Shown here in pieces: positions 34,227 through 43,716 of a stretch of DNA of 64,000 nucleotides. Every line of letters begins with the position of its first letter. Position 1 is the first letter of the stretch. Position numbers and translations under genes: made by a program. The stretch comes from Spirochaetota bacterium. Lineage in GTDB: Bacteria; Spirochaetota; UBA4802; JAFGJZ01. The notes beneath the pieces are model-generated. The model saw only the letters and a program-made list of their open reading frames with translations, searched no databases and was not told where the DNA came from. The DNA lies in contig JAKPJF010000009.1 in assembly GCA_029554345.1 (NCBI GenBank), positions 1-64,000 of the forward strand, in the 5' to 3' direction.

Positions 34227-35303
34227 TTACTTAACTTTCAAATCGTCTTCTTTGTAATATCCTGTATCAATCAAAAGCTTCTTGTAGTTGTCAACAGTTG
34301 CAAAAACCGGTTCGCAAAGGAATGAAGGAACAACCTTAACTCCGTTGTTATAAGTTTTTGTATCATTAACATCAACCTGTTCGCCTTTGATGATCTGGCT
34401 TGTCATTTTAACAACCTGCTCAGCAAGAGTACGAGTATCTTTGAAGATAGACATAGCCTGCTGACCTTTAAGCATATTGATTACAGATGTTTTATCGCAA
34501 TCCTGACCAGTGATAAGAGGGAAATTATCTTTAGTATAACCAGCACCTACAAGTGCGTTTGTAATACCCTGAGCAACGGAGTCATTTGAAGAATAAACTG
34601 CATGAAGTTTAGTTCCTTTAGGACCATAACCGTTCTGAGTTATAAGATTTTCCATACGTTTCTGAGCTTCTTCAGTTGACCAGTTCTGAGTCGCAACCTG
34701 AGCTTTTGAAATCTGACCTGATTTTACAACAAGAACTTTCTTGTCGATATAAGGTTTTAGAATGCTCATAGCTCCGCCGAAGAAGAAATTGATATTGTTG
34801 TCATCTGGAGAACCAGTGAACAATTCAATATTGAAAGGACCTTTTTCGCTGTCCAGCTTCAACGCATTTTTAAGGAATTCTCCCTGAATTGTACCGACTT
34901 TGAAATTGTCAAATGTTGCATAATAAGAAACAGCATCACTGTTCATTATTAAACGGTCATAAGCAATTACCGGTATATTTTTCTGTTTTGCAGTTTTAAG
35001 AACTTCAGTAAGAGAAGAACCGTCAACTGCTGCGATAACAATTACCTTACAGCCTGTTGCTATCATGTTTTCAATCTGAGCAACCTGAGTAGGGATGTCA
35101 TTATCACCCGCATACTGAAGATCAACATCGAAACCAGCTTTTTCAAACTGAGCTTTCATGTTAGATCCATCCTGGTTCCAACGCTGTAGAGACTGTGTTG
35201 GCATAGAGATACCAACCTTCTCTCCGGAACCGCCTTTTTTGCATCCCGCGAAAGCTGCAAAGAAAACAGCAAACACGGACAATGTAGCGAGAAACTTTTT
35301 CAT
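34227..35303 (-). CDS. sugar-binding lipoprotein (ChvE/XylF-like periplasmic-binding component)
   Basis: 358 aa, lipobox FAGC with Cys21 (FAAFAGCKKGG). The mature protein has the Peripla_BP_4 fold: VGISMPTQSLQRWNQDG, YAGDNDIPTQVAQIENMI, IVIAAVDGSSLTEVLKTA, IPVIAYDRLIMNSDAVSYY, FTGSPDDNN and AVYSSNDSVAQGITNALV, DCDKTSVINM. These match ChvE/xylose-type binding proteins for pentoses or hexoses. It is first in the operon, transcribed from the long upstream gap containing three perfect 17-bp repeats. The residue set that would define the sugar cannot be read with confidence. Confidence 0.9.
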   Translation of the reverse strand: MKKFLATLSVFAVFFAAFAGCKKGGSGEKVGISMPTQSLQRWNQDGSNMKAQFEKAGFDVDLQYAGDNDIPTQVAQIENMIATGCKVIVIAAVDGSSLTEVLKTAKQKNIPVIAYDRLIMNSDAVSYYATFDNFKVGTIQGEFLKNALKLDSEKGPFNIELFTGSPDDNNINFFFGGAMSILKPYIDKKVLVVKSGQISKAQVATQNWSTEEAQKRMENLITQNGYGPKGTKLHAVYSSNDSVAQGITNALVGAGYTKDNFPLITGQDCDKTSVINMLKGQQAMSIFKDTRTLAEQVVKMTSQIIKGEQVDVNDTKTYNNGVKVVPSFLCEPVFATVDNYKKLLIDTGYYKEDDLKVK

Positions 35304-35645
35304 GCTAATTCTCCTTTAATTTTTTTAATACAACATCACAGCATTCTTTATTCGAAACGTCTTATGACTAATTGTATCCTCAAATAATTTTGTACCGCAA
35401 ATAATTTTGTACCGCAAATAATTTTGTACCGCAACATCAAATAGAAACAAAATTAAAAATGTAACGAAAATGTAATAATATCTCTGAACCTATTTGTCAA
35501 TCTTTAAATAATTAATATCCGAAAAACAAATTCTGAAATTTTCATATCATCAATCGTGATGTTAGCAAATCAATAAAATGCTTGATATAATAAAGCTTAC
35601 AAAATAGAAATAGATGTTCTTTTTAAAATTAATGCCGAGGTGATC
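35304..35645. other. gene-free divergent promoter region
   Basis: 342 nt between divergent chvE-like and cyclase genes. It holds the triple repeat (35382-35432) and long AT-rich stretches. No gene or clear promoter consensus was found. Confidence 0.7.
35382..35432. repeat. three perfect tandem 17-bp repeats
   Basis: AAATAATTTTGTACCGC occurs at 35382-35398, 35399-35415 and 35416-35432 with no spacer and no mismatch. A degenerate fourth copy (TAATTGTATCCTC) may precede them. They lie about 80-130 nt upstream of the binding-protein start. Head-to-tail repeats of 1.6 helical turns could be regulator operators; a recent slippage duplication is the plain alternative. Confidence 0.8.
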
Positions 35646-37643
35646 ATGCTTAAATTCAGTAAGAATCATATAGCTTCACTGCTTATATCAATCGCAGTTT
35701 TTATTTCACTAGCGCTTATTTATGATAAAACAAATTTGCTTGAAGGCATTGAACTTTGGTCGCTTGACAAACGTTATTACCTTAGAGATCCGAACGAAGT
35801 CGGCAAAAAAATTCAGGAAGGAGTTAAACGCGAGAAGAAAAATCCCCGCGCAAACGATAACGTGATCATTGTAGGCATCGACAACGACACTCTTGTAGCA
35901 ATGGATGCCACAGAAGGTGAAAAAGGCAGATGGCCTTTTCACTGGGATATTCATTCAAAAGTCGCCAGCTACATTGCAAGCGGAAAACCGAATTCTATTA
36001 CATTTGATATAATGTTTCTTGAAAACAAAGACGGAGAAGACACGCTTGCGGACTCGATCAAAGAAGCCGGATGTGTTTTTTTAGATTATCCTTTTGAGCG
36101 TGAAGAGATGTCTCAGGTTCACGTAGACCGCATTGACCGAATGAAACTTTTTTCCGAAACTTCGCTGCCCTCGTCAAATATGATGCTCGGAACTGAAAAA
36201 TATAAAGACGTCACTCCGCCGACTGCAAAACTTATTAAATCAGCAAAAGGTACCGGCTTTGCAAATATTGAATCGGATATTGACCATGTAAACAGACGAA
36301 TGCCTCTTTATGCAAAATATAAAGGTGATTTCTATCCTTCAATTGATCTTTCTATTGTTGTGCATTATTTCGGAATAACCTTTAACGATATTGAAATAAA
36401 ACCAGGGGAATATGTACGGCTTAAAAACATCAATCCGGAAAAACTGGTTGATAAATCAAAGACTTATCTAGACATTCCGATTGACAATGAAGGCTACATG
36501 GACATTAATTTTGCCGGAGGACACGGCTCTTTCAGCAATTATTCATATTATTACTTCAACCGTGACGGATCAGAACCCGAAAATTCAAGCTTCAAAGACA
36601 AAATTGTATTCATTGCAGCATACGCTTCAACAGGTATCGCTACAGACGTACACAAATCACCATATGGAGATTTTTACGGCATTGAGCATCATGCTAATGC
36701 AGTTAATACAATTATCAACCAAACATTTATTCATAAAACGAAAATATGGCAGGATATTCTGATTTTATTTGCGGTATCACTAATACTCGGATTGCTGATA
36801 CCTCGGATGAGCATCATTACCGGTTCAATTTTCACCACACTTTTAGCCCTTATTTATGTAATTATAGCTTATGTTCTTTTTGACACAAAAAGTATTGTAT
36901 TTGCTATGAGTACACCTGTTTTTCAGATTTTCATAAACTTCCTTGCAGTATCAGTTTACAGATCGTTTACAGAGCAGAAGGAAAAACGCTACATACGCCA
37001 GACTTTTTCAAAATTTGTTTCGAAATCCGTAGTTGATGAGCTTCTAAAAAATCCTAAAATGGTTCGGCTCGGCGGAGAAAAAAATATACTTTCCGTACTT
37101 TTTTCTGACATACGCGGCTTCACCAGTATCTCTGAAAAAATGACGGCGGAACTTCTTGTAGAACATCTCAATGAATATCTTCAGGCAATGACGGATATAG
37201 TCATCGAATCTGATGGAACGCTTGATAAATATGTAGGAGACGAAATAATGGCTTTTTGGGGGGCCCCTATACCTCAGGATGATCATGCTTTGCGTACATG
37301 CCGTGCAGCAGTTAAAATGATTGAAGTACTAAATGATCTAAATATAAACTGGGCTGCCCTGGGTAAACCGAAACTGGATATCGGAATTGGAATAAACACA
37401 GGAGAAATGGTTGTCGGAAACATGGGATCCGCATCACGTATGAACTATACGCTCATGGGGGACAATGTAAATTTGGGCGCAAGACTTGAAGGAACAAATA
37501 AAGTTTACGGAACCAAGATAATAATAAGCGAATTCACTTATGAACATGTAAAGGATTACGTGATCGCACGGGAACTCGATTTAATTAGAGTAAAAGGTAA
37601 AGCCCTGCCTGTCAAAATATATGAACTAATCGATATGAAATAA
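35646..37643 (+). CDS. membrane class III adenylate cyclase with CHASE2 sensor
   Basis: 665 aa from the ATG at 35646, with GAGG 5 nt upstream (a GTG two codons earlier lacks a site). N-terminal TM (about 8-26), then an extracytoplasmic CHASE2 domain (about 27-370: VIIVGIDNDTLVAMD, RWPFHWDIHSKV, ITFDIMFLENK). Three TM helices (about 370-445) follow, then the cyclase domain (about 475-660). It has SVLFSDIRGFTSISE and DKYVGDEIMAFWGAP with both metal Asp, and GIGINTGEMVVGNMGS and YTLMGDNVNLGARLEG. These are of the bacterial adenylate cyclase type. Produces cAMP as a signal; no CRP-like regulator in the window. The 3' end overlaps the convergent AsmA-like gene by 18 bp. Confidence 0.92.
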   Translation: MLKFSKNHIASLLISIAVFISLALIYDKTNLLEGIELWSLDKRYYLRDPNEVGKKIQEGVKREKKNPRANDNVIIVGIDNDTLVAMDATEGEKGRWPFHWDIHSKVASYIASGKPNSITFDIMFLENKDGEDTLADSIKEAGCVFLDYPFEREEMSQVHVDRIDRMKLFSETSLPSSNMMLGTEKYKDVTPPTAKLIKSAKGTGFANIESDIDHVNRRMPLYAKYKGDFYPSIDLSIVVHYFGITFNDIEIKPGEYVRLKNINPEKLVDKSKTYLDIPIDNEGYMDINFAGGHGSFSNYSYYYFNRDGSEPENSSFKDKIVFIAAYASTGIATDVHKSPYGDFYGIEHHANAVNTIINQTFIHKTKIWQDILILFAVSLILGLLIPRMSIITGSIFTTLLALIYVIIAYVLFDTKSIVFAMSTPVFQIFINFLAVSVYRSFTEQKEKRYIRQTFSKFVSKSVVDELLKNPKMVRLGGEKNILSVLFSDIRGFTSISEKMTAELLVEHLNEYLQAMTDIVIESDGTLDKYVGDEIMAFWGAPIPQDDHALRTCRAAVKMIEVLNDLNINWAALGKPKLDIGIGINTGEMVVGNMGSASRMNYTLMGDNVNLGARLEGTNKVYGTKIIISEFTYEHVKDYVIARELDLIRVKGKALPVKIYELIDMK

Positions 37644-39887
37644 ATTTACTGGTCGGTCACGGCCGTTTGATTGAAAATTAATCATGAAAACGGTCGGACT
37701 TACAGGAGAAAGAAGACTCATTTTCCATTGACGGCTGATGTTGTCATCGTCAAAAAAACTGCAGGACACAGGATAAGATAATCCCTTATCAGAGAATGTT
37801 CCATAGCCGGAAGCAGATAAAAAGTCTGAATTCACAGCAAATGTTTTCAGGTAAATATTTCCGCCCGCAAAATCAACAGAATAATTAAATGTAAAATTAC
37901 TCAGCAAATCAATATTTGGTTTGAACCCATCTTTTTTTAAAACAGCGGTAAAAGCCGATTGAAACGGCGTTTGATTAAGAGACTCGGCTTTGATATCCGC
38001 TTCAAATGATATTTTGCTGTTGTCCGAAAAATGCAATGCACGATAAGCAGCAATTTCAAAAACTGATTTAATATTTAAATTACCTCCGGCAATACGTCCT
38101 TTTAAACCTGCATCTTTCCAAAAGGATGAAAGATCGAAATTATTAACGGCGATTTCAGCTTTAATCAAAGGCATATCCGCGTTCATATAGCCGACGGCAT
38201 CAAAAGAATATTTTGCAGAATAACCTTCTGCGGTTAACAGAGAAGATCTTAAAATACCGTTATCAAGTGAACTCTTAATAGCTATATTTTTCAATAAAGC
38301 ATTTCCTGAAAATTTTAGTGCCTTACAGTTTATTTCTGCATCAAACGAATTAGATAGAAGTATTTTACCGAAAAGCCTGTCACGGAAATATTCCTGATTA
38401 TAACCTATCTGCCTGTCATCATTTATTTCTTTCTTGATGTATTCTTTAAAAATTGTCAATACATCCGAGAACGCAGAATAATCTGTTTTATTATAATCGA
38501 GACGCATCGCTGAATTTGCTGAAAAAGGATAAACACGCTTTATATCCGAAAATGAACAAAAATCAAGAAAAGTCGAACCAGTATTATAATTTCCTTTTAA
38601 TTCGAAAGTATTTGATTCGGCTGAAAGTTTAAAATTCATCTCATCAACAATGCTTTTTCTCTCTCCTTCAAAAATATCCGAAGCAGTAAATTTTTCGGCG
38701 TAAACATTAATGTCAGAAATATCGGGCAAATCCGCTCCTGACCGGTAATAAATCAAACCGTTAAAGGAAACAAATCCTCCGTATTTTACAGGATTTTTTA
38801 TCGTGAGATATTTTGAAAGCTTGGTTAAGTCGATTTTGTCTGAATCAATAAGAGCGTAATAACGCCGTAATGATTCAGATCCGGTGGAAGCAAACTTTGT
38901 TTTAAAATTCAATCCTGAATTTGCCGTAAAATCCGCTTCCAATGATTTTCTAATACCGATTTCTCCGCGTAAATTTACAGTAAACGATTCATTTTCAAGC
39001 ATGTTTCGTATCTGAGAACCATTTTTTTCTGAAATAAAGAAATTGATAACTTTAATGTTTGTATCAATTTCACAAAGTCCGTTCATTACAGAAAACGAGT
39101 GCTCAACGGAAGCATTTCCGCGGAAATTGATCCGTTCAAGATTTAATATCGATTTATACGGCTGAAAATCTGTTAGATTAATATTATCTGCTTCTATTTT
39201 TGTTTTCTGAAATATAATATTATCGGAATCATCAAGCACAAAATGGGAATCAAGAGTAACTTCATTTTTCTCAGCATCCGGTGATGATTTCATTTTTCCG
39301 TTTACATCACAGTAAAGATCAGTTCCGCTTCGGCGTATATCTGCAGAAATATTCTCAAAAATAAATTCAATATTATCTTTTTCAAAATTTTCTGTATATT
39401 CTATAAAAGCATCTTCAATTGATATACGTTTAATAGAAATGATCTTTTTAAAAAATTCCTCAGTAATCTTATCACCGGCAATTACTTTAAAAGACTCATG
39501 ATATGATTTTCCGAATTTTTTTGTTATTTTAACATGAGGTTTTTTTAATACAAGTTTATCTGCAATTATCTCGCCTTTTAAAAGAGCTAACCCTGAAAGT
39601 TTGATTTCAACCCCGGAAACTTTCAAAAATGATTCGAAATCATTAAAATCATCGGATGCGGAAATTTTAATTTCATCAATTTCTATATTCTGAAAAAAAC
39701 CATATCTGACTGAAGAAATTTTTACAGAACGCCCTATATTATTTTCGAAGTAACTGATAATTTCTTTTTTAAGTTTTGCTTCAGGAAGAGCCAATGATAA
39801 AATAATATTCAAAGTAATGTTCGCTGCAAAACACATGAAAACTAAAAGTGATATTGCTATAGCGGTTCGTTTAACTATTTTTTTCAT
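37626..39887 (-). CDS. AsmA-like envelope protein
   Basis: 753 aa from the ATG at 39887; upstream codons lie inside malQ, so this start overlaps malQ by 17 bp and is probably coupled. N-terminal TM (about 5-25), then a long beta-repeat region (EIISYFENNIGRSVKISSV, GEIIADKLVLKKPHVKI, LERINFRGNASVEHS) typical of the AsmA/TamB/DUF748 superfamily. These form periplasmic bridges moving phospholipid between membranes. Its function is inferred from the family fold only; the AsmA C-terminal motif is weak. No strong ribosome site. Confidence 0.75.
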   Translation of the reverse strand: MKKIVKRTAIAISLLVFMCFAANITLNIILSLALPEAKLKKEIISYFENNIGRSVKISSVRYGFFQNIEIDEIKISASDDFNDFESFLKVSGVEIKLSGLALLKGEIIADKLVLKKPHVKITKKFGKSYHESFKVIAGDKITEEFFKKIISIKRISIEDAFIEYTENFEKDNIEFIFENISADIRRSGTDLYCDVNGKMKSSPDAEKNEVTLDSHFVLDDSDNIIFQKTKIEADNINLTDFQPYKSILNLERINFRGNASVEHSFSVMNGLCEIDTNIKVINFFISEKNGSQIRNMLENESFTVNLRGEIGIRKSLEADFTANSGLNFKTKFASTGSESLRRYYALIDSDKIDLTKLSKYLTIKNPVKYGGFVSFNGLIYYRSGADLPDISDINVYAEKFTASDIFEGERKSIVDEMNFKLSAESNTFELKGNYNTGSTFLDFCSFSDIKRVYPFSANSAMRLDYNKTDYSAFSDVLTIFKEYIKKEINDDRQIGYNQEYFRDRLFGKILLSNSFDAEINCKALKFSGNALLKNIAIKSSLDNGILRSSLLTAEGYSAKYSFDAVGYMNADMPLIKAEIAVNNFDLSSFWKDAGLKGRIAGGNLNIKSVFEIAAYRALHFSDNSKISFEADIKAESLNQTPFQSAFTAVLKKDGFKPNIDLLSNFTFNYSVDFAGGNIYLKTFAVNSDFLSASGYGTFSDKGLSYPVSCSFFDDDNISRQWKMSLLSPVSPTVFMINFQSNGRDRPVNLFHID

Positions 39888-41412
39888 TATCTGACATTCT
39901 GTTATATTTTTTAACTTTCCACAATAATTTTTCTTCAACATGAGAAGGCACGCTGTCTTTAGAAAGCTTCCATCTCCAGTTTGTACCGACTGTTCCGGGA
40001 ACATTCATCCTGAATTCTCGGCCGTAACCGAGAATATCCTGCATGGGGATTATTACAGTCTTTGCCACACTCATCATAGCATGGCGTATAAGTTTCCAAT
40101 GAAATTCCGAATCACTATCCAAACCGAGATAATCAAGAATGTATCGTCTTTGTTCATCGGAAATATCATCTCCGTAAAACCATCCGTTTGTGGTATTGTT
40201 ATCATGCGTTCCAGTATAACAAATACAGTTGAGCGTTGTATAATTTTGAGGCAGATGGGTATTTTTGCTGTCAAAATCGAACGCAAACTGAAGTACTTTC
40301 ATCCCATGCAGACCAAGATTATCACGGAGCTCATCAACCTCTTCTGTGATTATCCCCAAATCTTCAGCAAGCAGATTATTTCCGCATCCTTCGCTTTTGA
40401 GATAATCAAAAAAATCACGCCCGGGACCTTTAATCCATTTTCCCTTTACAGCGGTTTCTTCTTCTGCTGCAATTGACCAATATGATTCAAATGCTCTAAA
40501 GTGATCGATTCTAATCAAATCAACAAAATTTGAAAGATGAGAAATACGTCTTTTCCACCATCTTGCAGTTTGGGTATTAAGTGAACCGTTCTCATCAAAC
40601 CATCTGTAGAGCGGATTTCCCCATCTTTGACCGGTTTCGGAAAAATAATCAGGCGGCACTCCTGCAACATGAGTCGGTTTCAATGACAGATTATCGAGTT
40701 CAAATATCTCTGTATTTGTCCATGCATCGCAGCTTTCATAACTTGCATAAATCGGTATATCACCAATAATGGATATATTCTTATCACGGCAGTAATTTTT
40801 AAGATCGCGCCATTGCGTGAAAAATATAAACTGAAGCAATTTATGCATTTCAAAAGATTCACGGAGTTTATCTTTCCATTCATCCAATGCACCATTCTTG
40901 CGAAAAGCAAGATCTTCAGGCCAGTCTCGCCAGTAATATGTTTTGAACTCATCCGCGCATGCGGCAAAAAGAGCATAATCGTCAAGCCACGCATTTTCAG
41001 AGCAAAACAGTTTATAAGAATCATGCTCATGATAAGCCTGACGGATAAATATATTATAAAGTTCCAGATATTTCTTTTTGTAAAGAGTGGAAATGAAATC
41101 AAAATCAACAAAACTTGAATATTCATTAACGGGGATGTTATCGAAGAAATTTGAAGGAAGCCAGTTTTTCTCGGCAAGCTTCTCAAACGATATAAAATAA
41201 TGATTCCCCGCAAATGCAGAAAATGCGGCATATGGAGAAAAACCCATTCCTTCAGAAACAGGATTTATAGGTAGAATCTGCCAGTATTTCTGACCTGTCC
41301 TCTCAAGGAAATCAACAAAACGGTAAGCCTCGTTTCCGAGAGATCCTATTCCATATTTTCCGGGAAGTGAAGTTACGTGGAGCAAAACGCCGCTGGCTCT
41401 GTCTTTAATCAT
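39871..41412 (-). CDS. malQ: 4-alpha-glucanotransferase (amylomaltase)
   Basis: 513 aa GH77 enzyme that disproportionates maltodextrins. Conserved: RASGVLLHVTSLPGKYGIGS, YWQILPINPVS, FSPYAAFSAFAGN, GDIPIYASYESCDAW, AGVPPDYFSETGQRWGNP, LIRIDHFRAFESYW with the catalytic Asp nucleophile, LLAEDLGIITEEV and YTGTHDNNTTNGWFYG. Length and motifs are those of plain bacterial MalQ. Cytoplasmic. It precedes the AsmA-like gene with overlap. No other maltodextrin genes nearby. Confidence 0.96.
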   Translation of the reverse strand: MIKDRASGVLLHVTSLPGKYGIGSLGNEAYRFVDFLERTGQKYWQILPINPVSEGMGFSPYAAFSAFAGNHYFISFEKLAEKNWLPSNFFDNIPVNEYSSFVDFDFISTLYKKKYLELYNIFIRQAYHEHDSYKLFCSENAWLDDYALFAACADEFKTYYWRDWPEDLAFRKNGALDEWKDKLRESFEMHKLLQFIFFTQWRDLKNYCRDKNISIIGDIPIYASYESCDAWTNTEIFELDNLSLKPTHVAGVPPDYFSETGQRWGNPLYRWFDENGSLNTQTARWWKRRISHLSNFVDLIRIDHFRAFESYWSIAAEEETAVKGKWIKGPGRDFFDYLKSEGCGNNLLAEDLGIITEEVDELRDNLGLHGMKVLQFAFDFDSKNTHLPQNYTTLNCICYTGTHDNNTTNGWFYGDDISDEQRRYILDYLGLDSDSEFHWKLIRHAMMSVAKTVIIPMQDILGYGREFRMNVPGTVGTNWRWKLSKDSVPSHVEEKLLWKVKKYNRMSDNEKNS

Positions 41413-41457
41413 AAAACAATGAAATTATTAAGACAAAATTTTTACAAGTAAATTTCG

Positions 41458-42384
41458 CTAAAATCTGACCCTTGGGAAGTCTATTAAAACCGCAGTCATA
41501 TCATCAAGCTGATTGTCCGGCTTTCCCATGAATTCATATAAATCTTCAAAAATAATGTTTATTATCCCCTGAGGCGGAAGGTGCATACCGGCAAGAAGAC
41601 GGCTCTTAAGCCTGTCCGAACCGTATTCAGTCTTATCAACGCTTGAAAGAGCTTCGGTAATTCCGTCACTGAAAAAAAGTATGCAGTCACCTTCATACAG
41701 AACAAATTCACACTTCGGAAAATGAAAATATTTTTCTTCATTAATCTGATGTATGTCAGGACTCAAGAGATGTCCTTTCCATGGAATCCATCCTTTTTCA
41801 CTCTTATTCAAATCATAAAGATCGACTATATTATTCTCGTATTTTCTGACAACAAAAGGAAAAAACATTCCACGATTATAAAAGGTCAGAACATACTTAT
41901 CTTCATAATTCTTTATTATTGTAAAAATAACACTCGCAAAATCGTGTGAATTAGCAGATTCCATAACTACAGTAAATTTTTCGGCAATATCCCTTACGAA
42001 AGAATCATAATTGCACGGATTATCGCCGAATCTTTCATTGTAATCATGTATCGTAAGAGCTATTGAAGAGCGGAGTCTTATCAGTGAAGTATATGCCGGA
42101 AGTCCATGTCCGCTGATATCGGCAAACACAAACAGATATGCATTACCGGGAATCTTAAAAAGTTCAAAATAGTCACCGGACAATATAGATCCGAATGCAC
42201 GCTGAAATCCAATTCCAACTCCGAGTCTTTTATTATAAAAATTTCCAAAAAGTCCCTTAACGAGGATACGGTCATTTTCTCTTACTGCCTCTGCTTCAGC
42301 CTCAAGAATCGAATGCTGCCTCAAAAGCTCTTCTATATGCTTTTCGTTAAGATTTTTTAATCGGGATGATTTTGAGTTTATCAT
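41458..42384 (-). CDS. cytoplasmic SpoIIE-type protein serine phosphatase
   Basis: 308 aa. A short N-terminal helix region (about 1-45, NLNEKHIEELLRQHSILEAEAEAVRE) leads to a full PP2C/SpoIIE domain: VGIGFQRAFGSILSGDYFELF, FVFADISGHGLPAYTSLIRLR with an intact metal motif, CILFFSDGITEALSS and NQLDDMTAVLIDF. The family removes phosphate from STAS anti-anti-sigma proteins. Unlike the phosphatase at 9725-11458 its metal site is complete. Monocistronic; lies 46 nt upstream of malQ but reads in the same direction, so co-transcription is possible. Confidence 0.88.
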   Translation of the reverse strand: MINSKSSRLKNLNEKHIEELLRQHSILEAEAEAVRENDRILVKGLFGNFYNKRLGVGIGFQRAFGSILSGDYFELFKIPGNAYLFVFADISGHGLPAYTSLIRLRSSIALTIHDYNERFGDNPCNYDSFVRDIAEKFTVVMESANSHDFASVIFTIIKNYEDKYVLTFYNRGMFFPFVVRKYENNIVDLYDLNKSEKGWIPWKGHLLSPDIHQINEEKYFHFPKCEFVLYEGDCILFFSDGITEALSSVDKTEYGSDRLKSRLLAGMHLPPQGIINIIFEDLYEFMGKPDNQLDDMTAVLIDFPRVRF

Positions 42385-42462
42385 AATTAATTAAAATATT
42401 ATATATGCTTCCTCATAAATCAAAAAATTGTACCGGATTACTGTCAAGGTAATAATTATATA

Positions 42463-42493
42463 AATAAAAAAATACAGCGCCGCAGCGCTGTAT
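42463..42493 (-). terminator. intrinsic terminator after the glutaredoxin-CAP gene
   Basis: ATACAGCGC and GCGCTGTAT (42472-42480 and 42485-42493) with a CGCA loop, followed by seven T on the minus strand. Only 8 nt after the gene's stop codon. Confidence 0.85.
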
Positions 42494-42501
42494 CAAAATC
42501 T

Positions 42502-43716
42502 CTATTTTATCAAATCTCCGGTATCACCGCCCACCCAGCAATTATCAGCAAAAATCGGATAATAATAAGCTGCAAATTTTGAAAAATCTTTAGATGTGCT
42601 TATATCATGATTATCCCATCCTTCGGGCACTGCAGTGTTTCCCTTCCATTTACCTTTTACTCTAATAAGACCCGCGACATAAATACCGTTTCCTACTGAA
42701 TAGACTGCTCCCTTGGATTTCTTTGTATACACTGCAATATAAACACCGTCAGAACCCTTATAATTATTAGCTATCGGAAGAAGTTTCTTTGTAGATCCGC
42801 TGAAAAACTGACTTGAAACATTGTTTGATGAAACATAAATATTGATTTCAGTCGGAAGTTCGTTTTTTGGAGTTTCAGAAGGATTAATACTTCCTCCTCC
42901 GGCAGGCAATACGTTTTCTTTAAATTTACCGGAATAATTACCGGGAGAACTGTAATTGCAGACTACATATACACCGCCGTTTTTGGACTTAGCTTTACCG
43001 CAGCCAATCAGGGTAGAACCTTTCCATACAACCTGGGTAAAATGGCCGGTTGCCATTGAAAAACCAGGTTTATTGAAATTATATTGTTTTATTTCAGAAT
43101 ACCACGCATCAACAGCATCAATTCCATTTGAATCTCCGCCTGAAATCCAGTAAATATTCTCACCGTACTTGTTAGGCTGGCGGTGGTACATTCTATTTTC
43201 AGAAGCAAGTTTATCCGCCCATTGCTGAGCATATTTTTCAATTTCCGTACTCCACTGCAGATCAGGAGCAGAATGTTTTTTTCTGTAAAAATTATGCCTT
43301 GTTAAAATATTATTTTTGAAACTCTGATTAACGGTATTTCCTGTATCCGGCTTATCTTCATTTTTGATTACATCGGTTTTTCCGCCTTTTGACGCGGCAA
43401 GTATTGAAGCTTCAAAATCAGCCAGATTCGGGATATTATAATATAACTTTCCATTGAACTGAACAACCGGCATAGTCACGGAACCTCCGCTGAATCCGCT
43501 AGTCGGAGATTTTAATAATGACCACATTTTTGTTCTATTATCATTATTTGAAGTTGAGTATTCATTATACTTGATATTATTCTTTTTTAAATAATTCACT
43601 ACGTGCGTACATCTTGAACATCCAGGCATAGTGTAAACATCAACCGCAGGAGCAGATTGAGCCTGAATCATAATTGCCGAAAAAAATGAAAGAAATAAAA
43701 CAGCCGTTTTTTTCAT
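42502..43716 (-). CDS. exported glutaredoxin-CAP (SCP/PR-1) fusion protein
   Basis: 404 aa. Signal peptide (1-20). A glutaredoxin-like domain (about 24-108) has YTMPGCSRCTHVVNYLKK with a CxxC at 33-36 and the cis-Pro loop TMPVVQFNGK. A CAP domain (about 132-275) has the full-looking catalytic tetrad: His in MYHRQPNKYGENIYW with its Glu, Glu in AWYSEIKQYN, His in GHFTQVVWKGS, plus the CAP2 motif VYVVCNYSSPGNYSG. A C-terminal roughly 110-aa domain (Ser/Asn-rich then WKGNTAVPEGWD) is unrecognised. CAP proteins act on glycans, lipids or protein partners outside cells. The fusion of a redox domain to a CAP domain is unusual. Monocistronic. Confidence 0.85.
   Translation of the reverse strand: MKKTAVLFLSFFSAIMIQAQSAPAVDVYTMPGCSRCTHVVNYLKKNNIKYNEYSTSNNDNRTKMWSLLKSPTSGFSGGSVTMPVVQFNGKLYYNIPNLADFEASILAASKGGKTDVIKNEDKPDTGNTVNQSFKNNILTRHNFYRKKHSAPDLQWSTEIEKYAQQWADKLASENRMYHRQPNKYGENIYWISGGDSNGIDAVDAWYSEIKQYNFNKPGFSMATGHFTQVVWKGSTLIGCGKAKSKNGGVYVVCNYSSPGNYSGKFKENVLPAGGGSINPSETPKNELPTEINIYVSSNNVSSQFFSGSTKKLLPIANNYKGSDGVYIAVYTKKSKGAVYSVGNGIYVAGLIRVKGKWKGNTAVPEGWDNHDISTSKDFSKFAAYYYPIFADNCWVGGDTGDLIK

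Noticed and set aside
35382-35432. CRISPR array
   Set aside because: Repeats are 17 bp, contiguous and without spacers; there are no cas genes.
40680-41231. 183-codon minus-strand frame inside malQ
   Set aside because: It is an alternative frame of the malQ strand with no family match or ribosome site. Intact malQ motifs explain the region.
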